Source: Erysipelotrichia bacterium (GTDB lineage Bacteria; Bacillota_I; Bacilli_A; Erysipelotrichales; Erysipelotrichaceae). From it: a DNA stretch of 5,508 bases. Where the stretch lies: positions 1 through 5,508 of the forward strand of contig SABF01000117.1 of assembly GCA_009929095.1 (NCBI GenBank), read 5' to 3'. The notes under the pieces are model-generated. The model made no database searches. It worked only from the letters and a program-made list of their open reading frames with translations, and was not told the origin of the DNA. Of the stretch, positions 1 to 5,200 are shown one piece after another (position 1 is the first letter of the stretch; each line of letters opens with the position of its first letter). Made by a program: the position numbers and the translations under genes.

Positions 1-1856
1 GCCCGATACTTCTTTCGCAGTGCAACGCAACGGGACGTATATTTCACCACATCGATGTTGTAAGCCATGCGCTGCCAGTTCATTCCATTAATGTCATCAC
101 CGGCATTGTAGGAATTAGTACTTCCCTGCTTGGTACCGCAGTATTCTTCACCCGCATGCAGAAACGGAATTCCTTGGGCGGTCATAGTACAGGCAATCAT
201 CATCTTCTGACGTTTCTTTCTGACTTCTCTTGGCTCTTCGCTGCAGCATGAATGCATCTTATCCCAAAGCGTGCTGTTATCATGAGTTTCAACTGCATTG
301 ATGCTCTGAATGGGATCTTCAAAGCGCTTGAAATAAGGTGTCTCCAATGTATTGCCGGCCATGACGCTGCACATATCAAATGCCAGAGCAAGATTGCCGG
401 TCGCATAACCTTTTGCGCCAAGCTGATCATCTCCGGTCTGCCCTTTGACTACATCACGAAATGCATCATTGAAGTGGCCGATTCCAGGCATACGATTCTG
501 GTTATAGATCTTTGCCTTATCTGTATCATTCAGAGCAGTAGGCATATCCCAGCCTTCTCCGTAAATCATCGCATCCGGATTGATGGATAGAGCCAGTCTG
601 CGGATATCATTCATCGTGTCTACATCCAGAATTCCCATCAGATCAAAACGGAATCCATCTACCCCGTACTCCTTCATCAGAAAGGCAATGGAGTGTACAA
701 TCAGTTTTTTAAGCATCGGACGCTTCGAGTCCAGATCGTTGCCGCAGTACGATCCGTTAGAAAGAAATCCCGAGGCATTGTAGCGATAGTAGTAATAAGG
801 CACACAGCAGTCAAACGCGGAACGCTCCACTTCAAACATATGATTGAAAACCAGATCCATGTTTACCCGAATGCCTTTTTTATGCAGAGCAATTATCAGC
901 TTTTTAAATTCCAGCATTCGGCTGTACGGATCAGCTGGTGCAGTCGTGAATGAACCATCAAGACCGATCAGCTGAGACGGATCATAGCCCCAGTTATAAT
1001 TTCTTTTAGGCTGCAGTTCATCCACTGAGGCAAAGTCGAGCAGCGGCTGAAACTGTACATGCGTTATGCCAAGCCGGCAGAGATAGTCAAATCCGGTAGA
1101 GTTCCCATCCCAGGAAGTTCCCGTTTCATGGAAAGCGCCGAACGTGCCATGTTCCTTTGATCCGGAATCATCATGGCTCGTAAAATCTCTGACACTGACT
1201 TCATAGATCACCGCATCTGCAGCGCTTCTCATCGGTTCCAGTTCACTGTCATCCTTCAGCGCTTCAAGGCGGCTGAGATCAATAACTGCTGACTCATGAC
1301 CATTTGCTGAAGAACTCAGAGCATAGGGATCTGCGGTTTCCATGGTCTCCCCATTGCGTTCAATAATATAGACGTAAGTCGCTCTCTGCAGATCGCCGTC
1401 AACTGATGCACGGTATACGCCTCTGGCTGTCCGCTTCATTTCTCTGATAGCAATATCCGGCCCAGTGCATATTCGGACCATGACAGTGACTGCTGTCGGT
1501 GCCCAGACTGCAAAATCAGTATGATCCTTATGATAAACTGCACCAAGATCCTCGCCATCATAGGTAAACTGACGGTCAAATTCCGGTGTACGTACAATAA
1601 AACGGAACTTTAAAGGAATACTTCGAGCCCGGGAATCCCGAATCCAGTATTTCCTTCCAAAATTTAAATCTGCTGGAATGATCAGTTCGTAAAGAAAATT
1701 CTGTTCCTGTTCCTCAACTCTTCTGACGACACAGTTCCAGCTGCTGCCAGCGTCATCGCTCAGGTAGAATCCCTCAGCGTGACCGCTGTAATACCGGCGT
1801 GAGACGTATACCGTCACCTTGCCGAAGTCATCAAGATATGCATCAAGCAGCGGCAT
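1..1856 (-). CDS. pulA: Type I pullulanase (alpha-1,6-glucan debranching enzyme, GH13), 3'-truncated by window edge
   Basis: Hydrolyses alpha-1,6 branch points in pullulan, glycogen or branched maltodextrins. I translated 618 codons by hand; the frame is open to the window edge, so the C-terminal part is missing (family members are commonly about 620-720 residues or more). An N-terminal beta-rich domain (about 1-95) is followed by a CBM48-like module (about 100-182, ending in DPYAL) and the GH13 barrel, opening with IYEVSVRDFTSH at 217-228. The type I pullulanase signature YNWGYDP is at 287-293. All four GH13 regions are intact: MDLVFNH (333-339), DGFRFD with nucleophile Asp405, GEGWD with acid/base Glu434, and VETHDN (522-527) with Asp526 as transition-state stabiliser. 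There is no signal peptide, so the enzyme is probably cytoplasmic and acts on stored or imported glucan. The start at 1856 has a GGAGG 8 nt upstream; an ATG 4 nt further upstream is in another frame and stops after five codons. It lies 32 nt behind glgB, apparently in the same transcript. Confidence 0.96.
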   Translation of the reverse strand, partial: MPLLDAYLDDFGKVTVYVSRRYYSGHAEGFYLSDDAGSSWNCVVRRVEEQEQNFLYELIIPADLNFGRKYWIRDSRARSIPLKFRFIVRTPEFDRQFTYDGEDLGAVYHKDHTDFAVWAPTAVTVMVRICTGPDIAIREMKRTARGVYRASVDGDLQRATYVYIIERNGETMETADPYALSSSANGHESAVIDLSRLEALKDDSELEPMRSAADAVIYEVSVRDFTSHDDSGSKEHGTFGAFHETGTSWDGNSTGFDYLCRLGITHVQFQPLLDFASVDELQPKRNYNWGYDPSQLIGLDGSFTTAPADPYSRMLEFKKLIIALHKKGIRVNMDLVFNHMFEVERSAFDCCVPYYYYRYNASGFLSNGSYCGNDLDSKRPMLKKLIVHSIAFLMKEYGVDGFRFDLMGILDVDTMNDIRRLALSINPDAMIYGEGWDMPTALNDTDKAKIYNQNRMPGIGHFNDAFRDVVKGQTGDDQLGAKGYATGNLALAFDMCSVMAGNTLETPYFKRFEDPIQSINAVETHDNSTLWDKMHSCCSEEPREVRKKRQKMMIACTMTAQGIPFLHAGEEYCGTKQGSTNSYNAGDDINGMNWQRMAYNIDVVKYTSRCVALRKKYR

Positions 1857-1862
1857 GCATTG

Positions 1863-1869
1863 CTCCTCC
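1863..1869 (-). promoter_or_regulatory. Shine-Dalgarno site that decides the pulA start
   Basis: GGAGGAG on the minus strand lies just upstream of the overlapping start pair ATGCATG. The GGAGG core is 8 nt from the ATG at 1856, which opens the pullulanase frame, but only 4 nt from the ATG at 1860, which opens a five-codon frame ending in TGA. The spacing therefore favours 1856. Confidence 0.8.
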
Positions 1870-1888
1870 GTCTTTCCAGTTTTCTATT

Positions 1889-3754
1889 TTACTTGTTTTC
1901 TGTCTTCGCTGTGTGAACATGCTTGGACTTTATCAGATAGACAGCCGCAAACGGTGCTACAGAAACAGTAATCTGATCCGTGAATTTTGCACCTTTGGTC
2001 TTGGTTTTCACTGATTTTACCGGCTTGAAGTTGCACATGTTGCAGCCGTCATAAATATCCTTTTCAGAGTTCATAATCTCTGTATAGCTGCCTGCCTCCG
2101 GAACACCAATCGTAAATTTTTCATGCGCTACAGGTGTCATATTCAGAATGCAGACAAGGTACTCCTTGGCATCTTCACGGTAGAAACTGTACATCGACTC
2201 CTTGGCATTGTCAGCATCAATCCACTTGAAACTGCTGCTGTCATAGTCCCCATCCCACATGCACGGATGGCCAGCGTAGATTTCATTCAAATCGCGGAAA
2301 TAGCGCAGAAATGCATGATGCCGCGGATAATCAAGCAGGAACCAGTCCAGTTCTCTCTTCTCATCAAACTCCCGAAATGTAGCAATCTCGTTGCCCATGA
2401 AGTTCAGTTTCTTTCCAGGATGAGCAAACATGTAGGCATACAGATTTCTGACCTGTGCAAACTTCTGGTCATAGCTTCCCCACATGCGATCGATGATTGT
2501 CTTTTTGCCATGCACGTTTTCATCATGGCTAAGCGGCATGATGAATTTCTCGGAATAGAAATACGCCATGGAGAATGTCAGTTTATTGTGATCCCATACT
2601 CGATAGATTGGATCTGTTGCATAGTATTTCAGAGTATCGTTCATCCAGCCAAGATCCCACTTGTAGTCAAAGCCAAGACCTCCGTCAGTTGTACTGGCTG
2701 TGACTTTCGGATAGTCAGAACTGTCTTCTGCTATAAGCATGACGCTGGGAAATTCCTTATTAAGCGAGTAATTCATTCGTTTCATGAAATTCAGTGATCC
2801 TTCATTCGTTCCGCGGTCTCTGTTTCCGCCCCAGTAGATCAGATTGGACACTGCATCAATACGGATACCGTCCATATGATAGACATCACACCAGAACGCA
2901 GCAGCACTCATCAGAAAGGAACGGACTTCATCATTCCAGAGATCAAAGTTAAGAGTACCCCACTGTGACTCGGCATCTGACTGATGCCGATACTCATAGA
3001 GCGGTTCTCCATCAAACTGTCTGAGTCCGAATGCATCTTTAACAAAGTGCACCGGAACCATGTCCATGATGATTCCGATTCCCTGATTGTGACATTCGTT
3101 GACAAACGAGGCAAACTCAGTTGGATTGCCATATCGGGAAGTCACGCTGAAATAGCCGGAAGCCTGATAGCCCCATGAACCGTCAAATGGAAATTCATTC
3201 AAAGGCATCATTTCAATATGTGTGAATCCATGTTCCCTGACATATGGAATCAGTTCTTCTCTGAGTTTGTCATAATTATACGGATATTCACCGCTGTGCT
3301 TCCACCCGCCGGCATAGACTTCATAAACAGATACCGGAGAATTGATGCACTTGGAACGTGATTTCATCCATGCGGAATCATTCCACTTGATATCGTGCAG
3401 ATTATAAACTTTAGATGCGGTCTCCGGTCTGGTCTCACTGTAGAAAGCATAGGGATCTGCCTTGTCAATGAAATTTCCGCTTTTATCCTCAATACGGTAT
3501 TTATAGGATTCCCATTCTTTGACACCTTTTACAAACACGCTCCAGACCCCGCTGAAGCCTGTACGCTCCATTACTGCCGCCGTCTGATCCCAGGCATTGA
3601 AGCTGCCAATAACACTCACATTGCGAGCATGCGGGGCATAAACGGTAAAACGTACGCCCTCTCCGCCCTCGTAGGCAAAATGAGCACCGAACAGCTGATA
3701 AGCATTCAGACACTGTCCCTGGTGAAAGCTTTCCATGATTCTGCTCTGATCCAT
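1889..3754 (-). CDS. glgB: 1,4-alpha-glucan branching enzyme GlgB (GH13)
   Basis: Cytoplasmic enzyme that cuts an alpha-1,4 glucan chain and rejoins it through an alpha-1,6 bond, making branches in glycogen. The 621 residues match the usual Bacillota length. A CBM48 domain lies at about 22-110 (FTVYAPHARNVSVIGSFNAW, then DPYAFYSETRP at 100-110). The barrel begins at SVYEVYAGGWK (142-152) and carries the branching-enzyme hallmark PFDGSWGYQASGYF (189-202). Catalytic regions are MDMVPVHF (230-237), DGIRIDAVSN with nucleophile Asp300, LIAEDSS with Glu343, and PLSHDE (407-412) with Asp411. HPGKKLNFMGNE (445-456) and a C-terminal beta domain ending near 608 follow. Asp344 after the catalytic Glu and Met231 where many homologues have Trp are, from memory, acceptable in the Clostridia-like subgroup. 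A Lys-rich stretch at about 577-590 lies within the C-terminal domain. The start at 3754 has AGGAGG 4 nt upstream; Met7 is a weaker alternative. It is the first gene of a glgB-pulA unit; no glgA, glgC or glgP is visible. Confidence 0.97.
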   Translation of the reverse strand: MDQSRIMESFHQGQCLNAYQLFGAHFAYEGGEGVRFTVYAPHARNVSVIGSFNAWDQTAAVMERTGFSGVWSVFVKGVKEWESYKYRIEDKSGNFIDKADPYAFYSETRPETASKVYNLHDIKWNDSAWMKSRSKCINSPVSVYEVYAGGWKHSGEYPYNYDKLREELIPYVREHGFTHIEMMPLNEFPFDGSWGYQASGYFSVTSRYGNPTEFASFVNECHNQGIGIIMDMVPVHFVKDAFGLRQFDGEPLYEYRHQSDAESQWGTLNFDLWNDEVRSFLMSAAAFWCDVYHMDGIRIDAVSNLIYWGGNRDRGTNEGSLNFMKRMNYSLNKEFPSVMLIAEDSSDYPKVTASTTDGGLGFDYKWDLGWMNDTLKYYATDPIYRVWDHNKLTFSMAYFYSEKFIMPLSHDENVHGKKTIIDRMWGSYDQKFAQVRNLYAYMFAHPGKKLNFMGNEIATFREFDEKRELDWFLLDYPRHHAFLRYFRDLNEIYAGHPCMWDGDYDSSSFKWIDADNAKESMYSFYREDAKEYLVCILNMTPVAHEKFTIGVPEAGSYTEIMNSEKDIYDGCNMCNFKPVKSVKTKTKGAKFTDQITVSVAPFAAVYLIKSKHVHTAKTENK

Positions 3755-3758
3755 AACC

Positions 3759-3764
3759 CCTCCT
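3759..3764 (-). promoter_or_regulatory. glgB ribosome binding site
   Basis: AGGAGG, continuing into GGTT and the ATG at 3754, gives a 4-nt spacer, slightly short but with a perfect core. It supports 3754 over the in-frame Met7 codon. Confidence 0.75.
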
Positions 3765-3800
3765 GATTGATCAATTGATAGAAAATAAATATCTGTCTAA

Positions 3801-3828
3801 ATGATAACATTATCCGCTGAGCAGTAAA
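3801..3828 (-). promoter_or_regulatory. Predicted sigma-A-type promoter of glgB-pulA
   Basis: On the minus strand, a -35-like TTTACT (3823-3828, 4/6 to TTGACA) is separated by 16 nt from TATCAT (3801-3806, 5/6 to TATAAT). The -10 is preceded by TGT, making it an extended -10, which compensates for the weak -35. The predicted transcription start is near 3794, giving a leader of about 40 nt. The inverted repeat GATAA-N2-TTATC (3803-3814) overlaps the -10 box and could be an operator, though arms this short may be chance. The site lies downstream of the ptsH terminator, consistent with independent transcription of the glycogen genes. Confidence 0.55.
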
Positions 3829-3873
3829 TTGAACATTCGTTAATTATTGTACAAACTCCAGCTCTTTGCATGC

Positions 3874-3906
3874 AAAAGAAAAGAAGATATCCAAGAGGAC
3901 ATCTCC
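3874..3906 (-). terminator. Intrinsic terminator of ptsH
   Basis: On the minus strand a 10-bp stem (GGAGATGTCC at 3906-3897 with GGATATCTTC at 3892-3883, including two G-U pairs) closes a TCTT loop. The tail TTTTCTTTT follows at once. It begins 17 nt after the ptsH stop codon and separates ptsH from the glgB promoter. The pairing reads best on the minus strand, where the mismatches become G-U wobbles. Confidence 0.85.
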
Positions 3907-3923
3907 TATCTTTGCAGATTGAA

Positions 3924-4190
3924 TTATGCGATAACTTTCTGAGCGCGAAGAACTTCTTCGATTGTCTTGATCGCAACGTCCTCATCATCACCTTCGCAGG
4001 TAATCGTGATTTCGCTCTGTGTCGGAATTCCAAGAGACATAACGCCCATAATGGACTTCATGTTCACTGTACGTCCTTTATAAGCAACTTTAGCCTCGCT
4101 CTTAAATTTGCTGGCTGCGTTTACTGCAACGGTTGCAGGACGCGCATGTAATCCGACCGGATCAATAACTGTTACGGAAATCTGCTTCAT
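3924..4190 (-). CDS. ptsH: Phosphocarrier protein HPr
   Basis: Small cytoplasmic carrier of the PEP-dependent sugar phosphotransferase system: it takes a phosphate from enzyme I and passes it to the sugar-specific EIIA components. The 88 residues are the family's standard length. GLHARPAT (13-20) places the phosphorylated His at position 15 with the conserved Arg17. VNMKSIMGVMSLGI (42-55) places Ser46, the target of HPr kinase/phosphorylase in Gram-positives, in its usual context, so this HPr should be able to act as Ser-P-HPr, co-repressor of CcpA. No ptsI follows: the gene is closed by a terminator 17 nt after its stop and has its own promoter, so it is monocistronic. An AGGAGG lies 12 nt upstream of the ATG, a longer gap than usual, but no other start codon falls between them. 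Confidence 0.98.
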   Translation of the reverse strand: MKQISVTVIDPVGLHARPATVAVNAASKFKSEAKVAYKGRTVNMKSIMGVMSLGIPTQSEITITCEGDDEDVAIKTIEEVLRAQKVIA

Positions 4191-4202
4191 ATTTGCTGGT
4201 AG

Positions 4203-4208
4203 CCTCCT
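4203..4208 (-). promoter_or_regulatory. ptsH Shine-Dalgarno with unusually long spacer
   Basis: A perfect AGGAGG on the minus strand stands 12 nt from the ATG at 4190, beyond the usual 5-9 nt. The intervening bases contain no ATG, GTG or TTG in the HPr frame, and HPr homology starts exactly at the ATG, so the start is secure even though the spacing is odd. Confidence 0.7.
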
Positions 4209-4223
4209 ATCAATGCTGATCCT

Positions 4224-4252
4224 ATTTTATCTCAATGCGGATCATTAGGCAA
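4224..4252 (-). promoter_or_regulatory. ptsH: Predicted sigma-A promoter of ptsH
   Basis: On the minus strand, TTGCCT (4247-4252, 4/6 to TTGACA) and TAAAAT (4224-4229, 5/6 to TATAAT) are separated by exactly 17 nt. The predicted transcription start is near 4217, giving a short leader of about 27 nt that contains the Shine-Dalgarno site. The promoter lies between the trhA terminator and ptsH, consistent with ptsH being its own unit. Confidence 0.7.
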
Positions 4253-4261
4253 GCGGTTACA
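4247..4261 (+). promoter_or_regulatory. cre-like site (CcpA operator candidate) over the ptsH -35 box
   Basis: AGGCAAGCGGTTACA, read on the plus strand, matches the published cre consensus WTGNAARCGNWWWCA at 12 of its 13 constrained positions; only the T at position 2 differs. It covers the -35 hexamer of the predicted ptsH promoter. In Bacillota, CcpA bound with Ser-P-HPr at such a position normally represses. The site match is seen directly; binding and direction of control are inferred. Confidence 0.5.
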
Positions 4262-4288
4262 CTCCTAAATTTCATGCATGTTCAAAGT

Positions 4289-4321
4289 AAAAAAACTCTG
4301 CAGATATCACTGCAGAGCCTC
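4289..4321 (-). terminator. Intrinsic terminator of trhA
   Basis: On the minus strand a perfect 8-bp stem (CTCTGCAG at 4317-4310 with CTGCAGAG at 4303-4296) closes a 6-nt loop and is followed immediately by seven Ts (4295-4289). It lies 27 nt after the trhA stop codon. There is no matching T-run on the plus strand, so it serves the leftward transcript and separates trhA from ptsH. Confidence 0.92.
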
Positions 4322-4344
4322 TTTATACACTGTACTGATGCGGT

Positions 4345-5055
4345 TCAGTGCATCATTCCAATATACTGGAACATAACAATGAAATGGCAGAGCGTACCGG
4401 CCATCACAAACAGATGAAACAGCTCATGATTTCCGAATCCAATACTGTTCTGCGGAATAATCGGAAGCTTGAGTGCGTAGATGACACCGCCGACAGTATA
4501 TATAATTCCGCCAGCCAGCAGCCACCAGAATCCCCCGACAGAAAGTGCGTTGATTGTCTGCGGCATGACAGTGATTACAGCCCAGCCCATGCTGATATAG
4601 ATTACGCTGGATACCCATCTTGGACAGGTAACCCAGAAGAACTTAAATACACAGCCGAGGGCAGCAATGCTCCAGATCGCAATCAGCAGAATTGTACCAG
4701 AACGGCCGCCGATTGCAGTCAGACAGATTGGCGTATAGGAACCGGCAATCAGCAGGAATATGCTCATATGATCAATTTTCTTCAGTACCATATTGATCTT
4801 TGGATTGACATCAAATGAATGATAGGAGGCACTGGCTCCATAGAGCTGTATCACGGAAAGCATAAAAACACTGAGACCGATAAGGGTCAGGCTGGCAGCA
4901 CCGTTTTTGGAAGCGTGTATCAGCAGGATCGGTGTGGCAATAATACCCAGTAGAAATCCGATAAAGTGAGTCAGAGCGCTGATCGGGTCTTTCGGTCTGA
5001 AGTGAAATTCTTTTTTTGTATTGTTATAAATCTGTTCCATAGGCATTGCAGTCAT
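4345..5055 (-). CDS. trhA: Hemolysin III family / PAQR-like membrane protein (TrhA)
   Basis: Polytopic inner-membrane protein of 236 residues, with about seven hydrophobic helices between residue 27 and the C-terminus. Family signatures appear in order: DPISALTHFIGFLLG (23-37), SASYHSF (75-81), KIDHMSIFLLIAGSYTPI (93-110) and HELFHLFVMAGTLCHF (210-225). The Ser75-xxx-His79, Asp95 and His210-xxx-His214 set is the conserved Ser/His/Asp/His pattern of the wider CREST group (PAQR receptors, alkaline ceramidases), where it forms a metal-dependent hydrolase-like site. The 'hemolysin' name comes from a Bacillus cereus homologue; a role in membrane homeostasis is the more current reading, and real haemolysis should not be assumed. 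The start at 5055 is set by GAGGTG 7 nt upstream; Met4 and Met6 lack a comparable site. It is a single-gene unit with its own strong promoter and terminator, divergent from a DUF1836 putative regulator. Confidence 0.93.
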   Translation of the reverse strand: MTAMPMEQIYNNTKKEFHFRPKDPISALTHFIGFLLGIIATPILLIHASKNGAASLTLIGLSVFMLSVIQLYGASASYHSFDVNPKINMVLKKIDHMSIFLLIAGSYTPICLTAIGGRSGTILLIAIWSIAALGCVFKFFWVTCPRWVSSVIYISMGWAVITVMPQTINALSVGGFWWLLAGGIIYTVGGVIYALKLPIIPQNSIGFGNHELFHLFVMAGTLCHFIVMFQYIGMMH

Positions 5056-5086
5056 AGTTACACACCTCGCAGTCTTTATAAATCTA

Positions 5087-5111
5087 TAATCGGTTAAACG
5101 ATAACCGATTA
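5087..5111. repeat. Perfect inverted repeat in the trhA leader, candidate operator
   Basis: Arms TAATCGGTTA (5087-5096) and TAACCGATTA (5102-5111) are perfectly complementary over 10 bp around the 5-nt centre AACGA. The repeat begins about 2 nt downstream of the predicted trhA transcription start, so it could be a repressor site that blocks RNA polymerase. In the trhA mRNA it would form a hairpin at the extreme 5' end. It has no following T-run and so is not a terminator. The divergent DUF1836 protein is the obvious candidate to bind it, but that is inference. Confidence 0.75.
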
Positions 5112-5119
5112 CAAATATT

Positions 5120-5148
5120 ATGATATCCGCTATTCAATAACCTGTCAA
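5120..5148 (-). promoter_or_regulatory. trhA: Strong predicted sigma-A promoter of trhA
   Basis: A consensus -35 TTGACA (5143-5148) and a -10 TATCAT (5120-5125, 5/6) are separated by exactly 17 nt on the minus strand. The predicted start is near 5113, giving a leader of about 58 nt that carries the 25-bp inverted repeat. This is the best promoter match in the window; so strong a promoter with a palindrome at its start point suggests control by repression. Confidence 0.85.
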
Positions 5149-5165
5149 GATTTTTATCAATATGT

Positions 5166-5194
5166 TTGACGTTTTCGTTTACCCTAAGTAAAAT
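5166..5194 (+). promoter_or_regulatory. Predicted sigma-A promoter of the DUF1836 gene (leaderless)
   Basis: TTGACG (5166-5171, 5/6) and TAAAAT (5189-5194, 5/6) are separated by exactly 17 nt on the plus strand. Seven nt beyond the -10 lies position 5201, the A of the DUF1836 start codon, so the predicted mRNA has no 5' leader. The -35 boxes of this promoter and of the divergent trhA promoter are 17 bp apart. Confidence 0.65.
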
Positions 5195-5200
5195 ATAAAC

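Noticed and set aside
252..953. Three plus-strand open frames (about 67-112 codons) across the pullulanase gene
   Set aside because: They overlap the GH13 catalytic regions II-IV of pulA, which are intact on the minus strand, and none looks like a known protein.
2123..2797. A 224-codon open frame on the plus strand inside glgB
   Set aside because: It lies wholly antisense to highly conserved GlgB catalytic sequence, its translation resembles no family I know, and it has no ribosome binding site that I could see. It is a shadow of the glgB codon pattern.
3766..3779. Overlapping palindromes ATTGATCAAT and ATCAATTGAT in the glgB leader
   Set aside because: Short, AT-rich self-complementary runs are expected by chance in such leaders, and there is no second copy or known motif to support a function.
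3797..4151. Small frames on both strands overlapping ptsH
   Set aside because: HPr with its His15 and Ser46 motifs accounts for this stretch; the others run through the terminator or are out-of-frame translations.
4348..4818. A 156-codon plus-strand frame inside trhA
   Set aside because: Antisense to a membrane protein with clear family motifs; the hydrophilic translation looks like the usual complement of hydrophobic codons. No upstream ribosome binding site or promoter was evident.
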